This document shows, one piece after another, positions 46,446 to 55,619 of a stretch of 64,000 bases of DNA. Within the stretch, counting starts at the first letter, position 1. Every line of letters begins with the position of its first letter. The notes below the pieces were generated by a model. That model did no database searches and was not told the DNA's origin. It worked only from the letters and a program-made list of their open reading frames with translations. Origin of the DNA: Bacillus cereus G9842 (GTDB taxonomy: Bacteria > Bacillota > Bacilli > Bacillales > Bacillaceae_G). Location: assembly GCF_000021305.1 (NCBI RefSeq), contig NC_011772.1, forward strand, positions 1,774,001 to 1,838,000, in the 5' to 3' direction. Both the position numbers and the translations under genes were made by a program.

Positions 46446-48166
46446 GTAACTGGGTTAAACCTTATATAAAACAAAATAAAGGTAGAATGACTTTAACTAT
46501 TTTCCTTGGTCTTCTTGGAGTTAGTTCAGGAGCGATGTTACTTTTTATTTCAGGTTATTTAATCTCAAAATCTGCCCTTAGACCAGAAAATGTAATGGCT
46601 GTATATGTTCCTATTGTTGCAACAAGAGCGTTTAGTATAGGGCAAGCTGTGTTTCATTATATAGAGCGCTTAGTCGGACATGATGTCGTACTACGTATAT
46701 TAGAAAAAATGAGAACGAAGCTATATAGAATAGTAGAACCACAGGCGTTATTTTTCCGTTCTCGATTTCAAACGGGTGATATGTTAGGAGTGTTATCCGA
46801 AGATATAGAGCATTTGCAAAACCTATATTTACGTACAATATTTCCTAGTATATTAGCGCTAGTTGTTTATAGTATCTTCGTACTTGTTATCGGTGCATTT
46901 GACCTTGTGTTTGCACTTATTGTAGGTTGTATGTTAGCTATTATCGTGTTTCTTCTTCCATTTGTATCATTACTTTTGACGAAGAAACACCATGTTACTT
47001 TAAAGCAAGGCAGAAGCCGTTTGTATCAACAACTGACGGATGCTGTTTTTGGATTATCTGATTGGCAGGCAAGTGGTCGTAAAGGTGAATTTATTAATGA
47101 GTATGTAAAACAAAATGATCAGTTGTTAAAAATCGAAAAGAGAGTGAAACGCTGGTATCATATTCGGGACAGTATCATTCAATCAGTAGTAGGTATTGTA
47201 GTTATTTCGATGATTATATGGACTGGAAATGAAGCGGCAAGTGAGCAAATTGCTCCTACAGTTATCGCAGCTTTCGTATTAATGACTTTATCTGTAACGA
47301 ATGCGCTTATTCCTATTGCAGATGCCATCGATCGAATCCCGTCGTATGTAGAATCTACCCATCGTCTTAATGGCGTAGAAAGTGATATTGTTTTACATGA
47401 TAAAATGGATTTGTATGGAGATAATGATTACGTTGAACCAAGACATGTAGATATTGAACTGAATCACGTATCGTATAGTTATCCAGATAGTAATGAGATT
47501 GTATTAAAAGACGTATCATTACAAATAAAAGCAGGGAAGAAAATTGCTATTTTAGGCAGAAGTGGGACAGGGAAATCTACTTTACTAAAATTGTTAACAG
47601 GGGCGTTAAGCCCAGTAAACGGCCAAGTTGTATTGAATGGTGAACGAGCTCATACGAATCTTTTATCTAAATATATTTCTGTATTAAATCAAAAGCCCCA
47701 TTTGTTTGATACGACAATTGGAAATAATGTACGAATTGGCAAACCAGAGGCGACGGATGAAGAGATATGGAAAGCTTTAGAGAAAGTACAATTAGCTTCA
47801 CATATTACTTCTCTTCCGGACGGATTACAAACAAAAATGCATGAAATGGGAAAGCGGTTTTCTGGTGGTGAAAGACAAAGGGTTGCTTTTGCTAGAACTC
47901 TTATGCAAGAAACACCCATCATTGTACTTGATGAACCGACTATCGGTTTAGATCCGAAAACAGAATTGTCTTTAATTGAAACAATGTTTTCTGCAACGGA
48001 AGAAAAGACGGTTATTTGGATTACGCACCATCTTGTAGGAATAGAACATGTAGACGAAGTTATATTCCTTGATCGTGGCCAAATTGTCATGCAAGGTAGT
48101 CATAAACAACTTCTGAAAGAAAATGAAAAGTATCGTAAACTTTATGAGTTAGATAAAGGAATATGA
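46442..48166 (+). CDS. cydC: Thiol reductant ABC exporter subunit, CydC-type
   Basis: A 574-residue half-transporter. RPENVMAVYVPIVATRAFSIGQAVFHYIERLVGHD is characteristic of CydC. The ATPase domain has GRSGTGKST, FSGGERQRVAFARTL and IIVLDEPTIGLD. It starts within the end of the preceding gene (ATGA), completing a four-gene translationally coupled operon. Confidence 0.9.
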   Translation: MSNWVKPYIKQNKGRMTLTIFLGLLGVSSGAMLLFISGYLISKSALRPENVMAVYVPIVATRAFSIGQAVFHYIERLVGHDVVLRILEKMRTKLYRIVEPQALFFRSRFQTGDMLGVLSEDIEHLQNLYLRTIFPSILALVVYSIFVLVIGAFDLVFALIVGCMLAIIVFLLPFVSLLLTKKHHVTLKQGRSRLYQQLTDAVFGLSDWQASGRKGEFINEYVKQNDQLLKIEKRVKRWYHIRDSIIQSVVGIVVISMIIWTGNEAASEQIAPTVIAAFVLMTLSVTNALIPIADAIDRIPSYVESTHRLNGVESDIVLHDKMDLYGDNDYVEPRHVDIELNHVSYSYPDSNEIVLKDVSLQIKAGKKIAILGRSGTGKSTLLKLLTGALSPVNGQVVLNGERAHTNLLSKYISVLNQKPHLFDTTIGNNVRIGKPEATDEEIWKALEKVQLASHITSLPDGLQTKMHEMGKRFSGGERQRVAFARTLMQETPIIVLDEPTIGLDPKTELSLIETMFSATEEKTVIWITHHLVGIEHVDEVIFLDRGQIVMQGSHKQLLKENEKYRKLYELDKGI

Positions 48167-48186
48167 TTTGAATAAGCAATAATTGT

Positions 48187-48222
48187 AAAAATAGCTACGC
48201 CTAATGGTGGAGCTATTTTTTT
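48187..48222 (+). terminator. Terminator of cydABDC
   Basis: AAAAATAGCT pairs with AGCTATTTTT around a 14-base loop, followed by TTG. Confidence 0.85.
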
Positions 48223-48298
48223 GTTAGATTGCAGGTGTATATGATTGTTACGAATTAAAAATGAATTTCATATTATACATATAATGGAGGGGATGTAC

Positions 48299-49447
48299 AT
48301 GAAGGAGCAGTATAAAATCATTGTTTTAAGTGATGAATTATCCGGGGAGAGGATTCGAAATACATTAGACAAAAATAAATGTAAAACAATAGTTCATGTT
48401 GTAGACGTTTCAGATGTTGTTCGAATAGAAAATTCTTTTCAATATATAGTCATTTGGAGAGTGGAAGCAGAAAAACTTACAAATGACTTGATAAATAGGG
48501 GCGTGCAAAGTTCAAAAATTATTAATTTAACAAAATACATGTATGAATGGAAGGATAAATTAATTTCTATCTATCAAATAAATCCAGAGCTTATGTCTTT
48601 ATACATTTCTATGAAAAAAGCAAAGAGTGATCCGACGTATGAATTGTTTGCTACCGGTTTGTCTTATCCACATTGTGGTATAAGTACGGAGCTCCTCTCA
48701 AAAAAGTCAATAAAATTAACACTTCCATCGCAAGATCTATACTATGATTATTTAATAGCGTCACAACTTCTATCAAACACTCATTCATTTCAATATTGTT
48801 TAATAGGAATAGCCTATTTTTCGTTTTTCTTTGATATGTCGTTATCATCTGAATCATATAGAATTCACAAAGTATATTATCCATTGTTTCAAGATGGTCA
48901 TCATACTGTAGTTCATTCTCCTCTACCCACTGATGGATTCTCACATCTAAATACTCCGAAACCACTTCTTTCTATTTTTAATTTGCATTTTGAATATATT
49001 TTATTAGATGAACTAAAAGATGAATCATTGGTACTGCCTTGGATAAATGCTGAATGGAATACTACTCCTCTTTACATTCCTTTTGAAGAACACGGGAAAA
49101 TAAGAGCAGCTTCACACGCTAAATTGGCGTATCCTCATACTTTAGTTGAAAATAAAATGATTTTTAAGAAATATTTAGAATTACTATTAAAAAACGATAT
49201 AAAGCCATTAATTGTTGTATTCCCTGTTACTTCACATTATTTCAATTGTAGTAGTAAGAAATTAAAAGAAGATTTTTATAAAGTTATAAATGAGTTTCAA
49301 ACTCAATATTCTTTTCAAATCATAGATCTATTTGATTCGCCATTATTTTGTGAGGATGATTTTTATGATAGTGATCATATGAATAAAAAAGGTGCAAATA
49401 AAATGTCCGCGTTATTAAATATGTTTATTCAGGAACGAAAAGTATGA
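48299..49447 (+). CDS. SGNH-like protein of a glycan locus
   Basis: A 382-residue protein without signal peptide. The N-terminal 100 residues look like an alpha/beta domain (YKIIVLSDELSGERIRNTL), and the rest has two marks of SGNH/GDSL hydrolases: ATGLSYPHCGI for the nucleophile block and YDSDHMNKKGANKMS for the D-x-x-H block. It could add or remove an acyl group on a surface sugar. ATG 48299 follows GGAGGGGA. It precedes glycosyltransferase and sugar-nucleotide genes in the same direction. Confidence 0.6.
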   Translation: MKEQYKIIVLSDELSGERIRNTLDKNKCKTIVHVVDVSDVVRIENSFQYIVIWRVEAEKLTNDLINRGVQSSKIINLTKYMYEWKDKLISIYQINPELMSLYISMKKAKSDPTYELFATGLSYPHCGISTELLSKKSIKLTLPSQDLYYDYLIASQLLSNTHSFQYCLIGIAYFSFFFDMSLSSESYRIHKVYYPLFQDGHHTVVHSPLPTDGFSHLNTPKPLLSIFNLHFEYILLDELKDESLVLPWINAEWNTTPLYIPFEEHGKIRAASHAKLAYPHTLVENKMIFKKYLELLLKNDIKPLIVVFPVTSHYFNCSSKKLKEDFYKVINEFQTQYSFQIIDLFDSPLFCEDDFYDSDHMNKKGANKMSALLNMFIQERKV

Positions 49448-49554
49448 TATTTTGTTTCATGTTTGCATAAAAGTATATAGGCTCCATACAGTTAAAGTAA
49501 TGTGATTTTTGTGTCGCGTATATAAATAATATGCGAAGAGGTGAGAGAGTTAAA

Positions 49555-52116
49555 ATGAGAAATCGTATTGAAAGAATTGAAGAGGTCGTAGAGCAACTTC
49601 CGTTGGTAAGTGTGTTAATTCCTACGTATAATCGTCCTCACTACTTTGAAAAGGCGTTATGTAGTGTGTTAGAACAAACGTACCCTAATATAGAAATTAT
49701 AGTTGGAGATGACAGCACGAATGACGAAACAGAAAAGGTGTTACAAAAATATTTATGTGATCATTTAAATATTATTTATATAAAAAACAGATCAACTCTC
49801 GGACAATTTGAAAATGCGCTAATGTTATTTCATGAAGCGAACGGTGAGTATATAAATTTTTTAATGGATGATGATATATTTCATGTGAATAAAATTGAAA
49901 AGATGATGAAGTATTTTTTCAATGATCTAGATAATGAAATTAAGCTAGTAACATCTCATCGTCAAGTAATTGATGATAAAGGGAAAGAACTACGACATAT
50001 TTATTCAACTGTCCGTTTATTTGAAGAGGATACGATTATAGAGGGAATAGAATTAGGAAATAAGGTAATTGTGGATCAAAAAAATTATATTGGAGAACCA
50101 ACAACAGTTTTATTTCGTAAAAATGAGTTACAAGAACCGTATGGGATTTTTGATAAGAGGCGGTATTTATGTAATGTAGATATAGCTTCATGGTTATCTT
50201 TATTAAGTGAAGGAAAAGCAGTATATATAGCAGAGACACTTAGTTACTTTCGATTACATCCAGATCAACAGTTAAATGAATCTAATAAAATAATGGATGG
50301 GTTAGAAGATTTTTCACACAGTATTATAGCGGGAGAAAAATATGGTTTCTTATCCAACGAAAAAGATTTAGACAAAGCGATAACTAATTTTCTAGATTAT
50401 GCAAGAAGGATAGTTCCATCATCGATATTATATACATTAGACTATTACCAAAAAATTAGAGGAAAGAAAATAAATATAGAAAAGAAAAAACAGCATATAA
50501 ATAATAATTCTTCTTTACCGAAAGTAAGTATACTTATTCCTGCATACAATAGACCTTATTACTTGGAATTAGCGCTCAACAGTGCTCTGAATCAAACATA
50601 TGAAAATATAGAAATTATTATTTCTGACGACAGTACAAATAATGAAGTCAATGTTATGATTCAACCGTACTTACGTGAATATGAGTGTATTACATATGTT
50701 AAAAATGAAACGCCATTAGTTGCTGAAAACTTTAATAAGTGTATAGAACTTGCGAATGGGGATTATATAAACTTTTTATTAGATGATGACTTATTTCATC
50801 ATGAAAAGATCGAGAGAATGATGAAATACTTTTTGGCATTAGAAAACATTTCATTTGTGACGTCATATCGTGAACTGATTGATGAGAATGGAGAGATATT
50901 ACCACCTTCAACATTGAATATGAAAATCGCGAAAGAAACAACACTTTTTGAAGGAAAAGAATTAGGGAATTATATGTTAAAAAACTTAAAAAATATAGTT
51001 GGTGAGCCGACAACTGTTTTGTTTAATCGGGATTTGTTTGAAGGTAAGTTTGGGTATTTTAAAGGAAAGGCTTATTCTGCTATTAATGATATTGCAACTT
51101 GGATAGATATGATGAGAAAAGGAAAAGTAGTTTATATACAAGAACCTCTTAGTTATTTTAGACAACATAGTGGACAAAATCAAAAACAAATGCATTTTAT
51201 GTTAATGACAATTGAAGAGTGGATTGAATTAATTATAGATGCATATAATAGTGGATTTTTAAGTTCTGAAAGTGAGTATAAAGAGAGTTTATCTTATTGT
51301 TTAGAAAATGCGGGATTTATAGTTAAGGATGCAGTAAGAAACGGCGAAATAGATCAAATTTATAATGAAAAGATAAAAAAAGGGTTACACAAATTAGTTG
51401 CTCACATGTTTGAGAAAGAATTCTGTTATTGTCAATATTGCAATCAACAATTTGAAAAATTTTCACCTTGGCCAGCACATTATGATTTTCCGAAATATAA
51501 ATTTGAGATGTGGAATAAAGATACAGGGATATGTCCAGTTTGTAATTCGATGGATCGTGAAAGATTGTATCGTACATACATTGAAACGGAAACAGACTTG
51601 TTAAATAGAAACTATACTATGCTTCATATTGCACCTGAAGCGAAGTTAAGAGATTGGTTTAACGAGTATAAAAATATTACGTACGTATGTGGTGACTTAG
51701 AACCAAAGGATCCATTAATGAAGGAAATTGATGTTACAAGGATTACATATGATAGTAATACCTTTGATGTAATATTATGTAGCCATGTGTTAGAACACGT
51801 TCCTGATGATGACAAAGCAATGCGAGAGTTATATAGAGTGTTAAAGCCAAATGGATGGGGAATTATTCAAGTACCAATCGTAATGAATGTAGATTTTATT
51901 GTAGAGAATGAATTAATTGTAACACCACAATTGAGGAAATTAGCTTTTGGTCAAGAAGATCATGTGAGAATTTATAATCAATCGGGATTTATTCAACGAT
52001 TAATGAATGCAGGATTTAAGGTGGAATTATATAACATAGCGGAAAAACAAGGAATGAAAAGTGCTAGGAAATTTGGATTATCTGAAACAGATATGCTCTA
52101 TATTGTCCGAAAATGA
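49555..52116 (+). CDS. GT2-GT2-zinc ribbon-methyltransferase fusion
   Basis: An 853-residue multidomain enzyme. Two tandem GT2 domains (VLIPTYNRPHYFEKAL ... MDDDIFH and ILIPAYNRPYYLELAL ... LDDDLFH), clearly duplicated from each other, are followed by a Cys cluster (CYCQYC, then CPVCN about 45 residues later) and a class I SAM methyltransferase (YVCGDLEPKD, FDVILCSHVLEHVPDDDKAMRELYRVLKPNGW). It may extend and methylate a surface glycan. ATG 49555 has AAGAGGTGAGA eight bases upstream; ATG 49531 is less likely. Confidence 0.85.
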   Translation: MRNRIERIEEVVEQLPLVSVLIPTYNRPHYFEKALCSVLEQTYPNIEIIVGDDSTNDETEKVLQKYLCDHLNIIYIKNRSTLGQFENALMLFHEANGEYINFLMDDDIFHVNKIEKMMKYFFNDLDNEIKLVTSHRQVIDDKGKELRHIYSTVRLFEEDTIIEGIELGNKVIVDQKNYIGEPTTVLFRKNELQEPYGIFDKRRYLCNVDIASWLSLLSEGKAVYIAETLSYFRLHPDQQLNESNKIMDGLEDFSHSIIAGEKYGFLSNEKDLDKAITNFLDYARRIVPSSILYTLDYYQKIRGKKINIEKKKQHINNNSSLPKVSILIPAYNRPYYLELALNSALNQTYENIEIIISDDSTNNEVNVMIQPYLREYECITYVKNETPLVAENFNKCIELANGDYINFLLDDDLFHHEKIERMMKYFLALENISFVTSYRELIDENGEILPPSTLNMKIAKETTLFEGKELGNYMLKNLKNIVGEPTTVLFNRDLFEGKFGYFKGKAYSAINDIATWIDMMRKGKVVYIQEPLSYFRQHSGQNQKQMHFMLMTIEEWIELIIDAYNSGFLSSESEYKESLSYCLENAGFIVKDAVRNGEIDQIYNEKIKKGLHKLVAHMFEKEFCYCQYCNQQFEKFSPWPAHYDFPKYKFEMWNKDTGICPVCNSMDRERLYRTYIETETDLLNRNYTMLHIAPEAKLRDWFNEYKNITYVCGDLEPKDPLMKEIDVTRITYDSNTFDVILCSHVLEHVPDDDKAMRELYRVLKPNGWGIIQVPIVMNVDFIVENELIVTPQLRKLAFGQEDHVRIYNQSGFIQRLMNAGFKVELYNIAEKQGMKSARKFGLSETDMLYIVRK

Positions 52117-52135
52117 TAGGAAGGAATAGATAGAT

Positions 52136-53266
52136 ATGGAGAATATTCCTTTTTTACGTGCTTCAACTGTACCTGTAATTGAGTATTTGGACGAATTGAA
52201 GGAAATTGATACATCTCACATATATACGAATTATGGACCTATAAATCAACGTTTTGAGGAAACAATTATGTCGGTATTTTTTCAAAACAGGGGAGCTGTT
52301 ACAACAGTAGCAAACGCAACGTTAGGGTTAATGGCGGCTATTCAACTAAAGAAAAGAAGAAAGGGAAAGTATGCTCTCATGCCTAGCTTTACATTCCCTG
52401 CGACTGCCTTAGCCGCTATTTGGTGTGGATTGGAACCTTACTTTATTGATATTTCAATAGATGATTGGTATATGGATAAAACGGTACTTTTGGATAAGAT
52501 AGAAGAATTAAAAGAAGAGGTTGCGATTGTTGTCCCGTACGCCACTTTTGGATCATGGATGAACTTAGAAGAATATGAAGAATTAGAGAAGAAGGGGATT
52601 CCGGTTGTCGTAGATGCGGCACCGGGATTTGGATTAATGAATAGAGGGATGCATTACGGTCAAGATTTTAGTGGAATGATCGTATATAGCTTTCATGCAA
52701 CAAAGCCGTTCGGAATTGGTGAAGGAGGGCTCATATATAGTAAAAACGAAGAAGATATACAACGTATTAAAAGAATGGGGAATTTCGGATTTGATAAAAA
52801 TCGTGAATGCACGATGATGGGGTTTAATTGTAAAATGTCTGAATACGCAGCAGCTATTGGGATTGCGACTATAAAAAAGTGGGATCAAAAATTAAAAGAA
52901 CGCACCCGTATTTCTGAATGGTATAAACAGTTGTTACAAAATACTGGGTTAATGAAAAAAGGGTGGAAAGTCCAAAAGACAGAAGCAGTTATTCACCAAT
53001 TTATGCCTATCATTTGTCCAGAAGAAGTTCGCAACATACAAGTAATAGAAGAACTGAAAAAACAGAAAATAGAAGCTAGATTATACTTTTCACCATCTTG
53101 CCACCAACAAGTTCTTTTTAGAAAATATAAGTCTACAGATTTAACAAAAACGAATAAAATAGCTAAACGAATCGTAAGTTTACCTTTATGGGAAGGAATG
53201 ACGAAAGAACTAGTGGAGCAAATTGTAATCTGTTTAGAGCAGAAGGTGGTGTTGGTAGATGAATAG
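52136..53266 (+). CDS. DegT/DnrJ/EryC1-family sugar aminotransferase
   Basis: A 376-residue PLP enzyme making amino sugars from keto-sugar nucleotides. SFTFPATALAAIWCGLEPYFIDI, DAAPGFGLM, and SFHATKPFGIGEGGLIYS with the PLP lysine, are the family features. It overlaps the acetyltransferase gene by eight bases, so the pair probably makes an N-acetylated amino sugar for the glycan built by the fusion enzyme upstream. Confidence 0.88.
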   Translation: MENIPFLRASTVPVIEYLDELKEIDTSHIYTNYGPINQRFEETIMSVFFQNRGAVTTVANATLGLMAAIQLKKRRKGKYALMPSFTFPATALAAIWCGLEPYFIDISIDDWYMDKTVLLDKIEELKEEVAIVVPYATFGSWMNLEEYEELEKKGIPVVVDAAPGFGLMNRGMHYGQDFSGMIVYSFHATKPFGIGEGGLIYSKNEEDIQRIKRMGNFGFDKNRECTMMGFNCKMSEYAAAIGIATIKKWDQKLKERTRISEWYKQLLQNTGLMKKGWKVQKTEAVIHQFMPIICPEEVRNIQVIEELKKQKIEARLYFSPSCHQQVLFRKYKSTDLTKTNKIAKRIVSLPLWEGMTKELVEQIVICLEQKVVLVDE

Positions 53267-53825
53267 TTTTTATAGTCAAGAAGAACTAAAGAAAATTGGG
53301 TTTTTATCTGTTGGGAAAAATGTATTGATTAGTAAAAAAGCAAGTATATATAATCCGGGTGCTATATCAATTGGTAATCATGTAAGAATTGATGATTTTT
53401 GCATTTTAAGTGGCAAAATCACAATTGGAAGTTATTCGCACATATCAGCGTATACAGCGTTATATGGAGGGGAAGTTGGGATTGAAATGCATGATTTTGC
53501 AAACATCTCAGCTAAAACAATTGTATATGCAGTACTTGATGATTTCAGTGGAAATACATTAATGGGGCCAACCGTCCCGAATCAATATAGGGATGTGAAA
53601 GCAGAAAAAGTTATTTTAAAAAAACATGTGATTATTGGTGCTAATTCTATTGTTTTTCCAAATGTAACTGTAGGAGAAGGTACGGCAGTCGGCGCGATGA
53701 GTATGGTAAAAGAGAGTTTAGATGATTGGTATATTTACGCTGGAGTTCCCGTAAGGAAAGTAAAACCTCGTCAAAAAAAGATGCTAGAGTTAGAAATTGA
53801 TTTTTTAAAAAGCATTCATTCTTAA
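53259..53825 (+). CDS. Hexapeptide-repeat acyltransferase
   Basis: A 188-residue left-handed beta-helix protein with repeats such as ISIGNHVRIDDFCILSG, ITIGSYSHIS and VIIGANSIVFPNVTVGEGTAVGAMS. Sugar O- or N-acetyltransferases of the WbbJ/NeuD type have this form. Its last codons lie in the stem of the terminator. Confidence 0.85.
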   Translation: MNSFYSQEELKKIGFLSVGKNVLISKKASIYNPGAISIGNHVRIDDFCILSGKITIGSYSHISAYTALYGGEVGIEMHDFANISAKTIVYAVLDDFSGNTLMGPTVPNQYRDVKAEKVILKKHVIIGANSIVFPNVTVGEGTAVGAMSMVKESLDDWYIYAGVPVRKVKPRQKKMLELEIDFLKSIHS

Positions 53826-53850
53826 CAAAAAAGAATGAATGCTTTTTATT
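53807..53850 (+). terminator. Terminator overlapping the acyltransferase stop
   Basis: AAAAAGCATTCATTCTT (53807-53823, which includes the last codons) pairs perfectly with AAGAATGAATGCTTTTT (53831-53847). Confidence 0.9.
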
Positions 53851-53912
53851 TTTATCCCGCTATTTGCCGGTAAAGATTCGACTGGTGAGGGCTAATTAAA
53901 GTTTCACTTTAT
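53851..53912. repeat. Short bcr1-like repeat with internal deletion
   Basis: TTTAT-ATCCCGCTATTTGCC at the left and GGTGAGGGCTAATTAAAGTTTC at the right, ended by TTTAT, match both ends of the longer copy at 56648-56772 but the middle is missing. The length is 62 bases including the TTTAT duplications. Confidence 0.7.
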
Positions 53913-54009
53913 GATAGAGCAGAGTGTATCTTAACTTATTATGTTTTAAATTTTGCTGACCAAGGCAATACTGAGCCATAGTGAATGTAAAGTTGGAGGG
54001 CGAGCGTAT

Positions 54010-54231
54010 ATGTTTGATGAGGATGGGATTGTATTAATTATGGAACCAGCTGATGAAAGAAACTTGAGGAGATTTATTTTTTCAGTGCCAAAGTCAGTGT
54101 ATGAAAAGAAGGGGCTTACATTACACTATGGAACAGCTATAGGACAAGGATATATGGATATAATTGAAGATATTATAAGCGTACATATAGAAATAGATGT
54201 TGTAACGATAATAGGGCATGTAAGAGGATAA
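54010..54231 (+). CDS. Small hypothetical protein, 73 residues
   Basis: MFDEDGIVLIMEPADERNLRRF starts a 73-residue, mildly acidic, beta-rich protein; GGAGGG lies about nine bases before ATG. The frame extends to TTG 53953 without a better start. I recognise no domain. It stands alone between two terminators. Confidence 0.6.
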   Translation: MFDEDGIVLIMEPADERNLRRFIFSVPKSVYEKKGLTLHYGTAIGQGYMDIIEDIISVHIEIDVVTIIGHVRG

Positions 54232-54321
54232 ATAGCTATTTGAAAAAGGTTATAAACAATTTAGCTAGAAGTTATGTATAGAGAAAACTACAGACAATTA
54301 TAAAGACGAAGGGAGTCTAAA

Positions 54322-54768
54322 ATGAAAATAAAATCAATTTTATTAGTATTTATAGTTTCAATTGGTTTAATGGGATGTTCAATAGTGGAGGAAGGAAAGA
54401 ACTCGATAGATTATGCTCAAAAGGCGACAGACTATGTAAATGAAATAAGTGCATTTGCAAATGATGCACCAGCATTAGCAGAAAAGGCCGTTAATGATAG
54501 TGAGGCTCGAAAAGAATTAGAAACGAAGCTTAGTGAAATTAAACAAGATATACCCGCATTCAATGAATTAACGCCACCTGATGTAGCAAAGGATCTTCAT
54601 CAACAAATCGTCGGATATAACGAAAAGTTAAATACGTTAATTGATACGGCGATGACAAAGATAGAAGAAGGGAAAGTGGATGTAGAGCAATTTAAAAACT
54701 CAGAGCTTATGCAGACGGTAGATCAAGTTCGAGATTTGAAAGATAAGGTGCAAAATTTAGGTCAATAG
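54322..54768 (+). CDS. DUF6376-like lipoprotein
   Basis: A 148-residue lipoprotein: the lipobox LMGC ends the signal peptide at Cys19, followed by a helical region (SIVEEGKNSIDYAQKATDYVNEIS) with the family's conserved NELTPPDVAKDLHQQI. The role is unknown. GGGAG precedes ATG. Confidence 0.75.
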   Translation: MKIKSILLVFIVSIGLMGCSIVEEGKNSIDYAQKATDYVNEISAFANDAPALAEKAVNDSEARKELETKLSEIKQDIPAFNELTPPDVAKDLHQQIVGYNEKLNTLIDTAMTKIEEGKVDVEQFKNSELMQTVDQVRDLKDKVQNLGQ

Positions 54769-54807
54769 TAAAAAGCTCCGTTTGTGATAAACGGAGCTTT
54801 TTACTAT
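54767..54807. terminator. Bidirectional terminator, 17-bp stem
   Basis: AGTAAAAAGCTCCGTTT and AAACGGAGCTTTTTACT pair perfectly around GTGAT, between the convergent lipoprotein and transporter genes. Confidence 0.92.
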
Positions 54808-55142
54808 TGGATACAATAAACGATTACACCAACGATAATAATCATGTTACCGATGAGTTTACGTTTCGTTATTTTTTCCCCTAGGAAATACCAACCGAAA
54901 ATTAATATGATGATATAACTTAAGGATTCTAATGCTGATGCTTGTTTTAATTCCATGCCCTTCATGGCGATTACATTTAATCCAGCGTTAAGTACAAATA
55001 AAGAGTAGCCGATAATAACATAAGGATTCACATATTCTTTTATTCTAGAATCGTATTGTTGTAAAGTAGCTTTTTTTAATAATATTTGTGAGTAATTAGC
55101 TAAAATTATCCCGAAAATAAATAATAACATATAACTATTCAT
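54804..55142 (-). CDS. Four-TM DMT-family subunit B
   Basis: A 112-residue protein with four membrane helices and the GMELKQASALESLSYIIILIFGWYFLGEKIT segment of SMR/DMT proteins. It overlaps the next gene (its start codon lies inside the neighbouring stop region), so the two probably form a heterodimeric carrier resembling ArnE/ArnF or EbrA/EbrB. Confidence 0.8.
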   Translation of the reverse strand: MNSYMLLFIFGIILANYSQILLKKATLQQYDSRIKEYVNPYVIIGYSLFVLNAGLNVIAMKGMELKQASALESLSYIIILIFGWYFLGEKITKRKLIGNMIIIVGVIVYCIQ

Positions 55143-55476
55143 CTTTTGTCACCACCACAATTCCGACGATAATAATAGCTGCACCAAGTAAATGATTCCA
55201 CTGAATCGTATCTCCAAATAGAAATACTGACCAAAGCATTGACCATAGTATAATAATCCCGCGATGTGAATATGCTTTTGAAATTTCGAAATGTTTAATT
55301 ACTTGTTGCCATAAAATTGCATATCCGAATAAAAGTACAACTAGTCCGAAATAAGCAATAAAAAATGAGATTGAAGCAATTGGAAATTGAGCTGCCCATT
55401 TCATGTAAACCATAATGATAGAATATATCAAAAAAGCTACATGTAAAAATACATAATTTTTAATAGTTGGTTTCAT
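55135..55476 (-). CDS. Four-TM DMT-family subunit A
   Basis: A 113-residue protein with four membrane helices (HVAFLIYSIIMVYMKWAA; GAAIIIVGIVVV). It is translated first and coupled to the partner. The substrate is unknown; drug, polyamine or glycolipid carriers of this size are known. Confidence 0.8.
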   Translation of the reverse strand: MKPTIKNYVFLHVAFLIYSIIMVYMKWAAQFPIASISFFIAYFGLVVLLFGYAILWQQVIKHFEISKAYSHRGIIILWSMLWSVFLFGDTIQWNHLLGAAIIIVGIVVVTKDE

Positions 55477-55619
55477 TTATTCACTCTCTTTTGCATATAA
55501 ATATATATTTATACCTAATTTTTCTAATGATAGATATTGGAACGTATTTTGTTTAATCTTTCACATTCCAAAGTATATAGTATCATGGCTTTTATTGTAA
55601 AACAATAGAAGCCATGCAT

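Noticed and set aside
54804..55476. Quaternary-ammonium (SMR) resistance pair
   Set aside because: Size and fold fit, but I could not see the membrane-embedded Glu of EmrE-type pumps in the expected place of both chains, so I call only a DMT-family pair.
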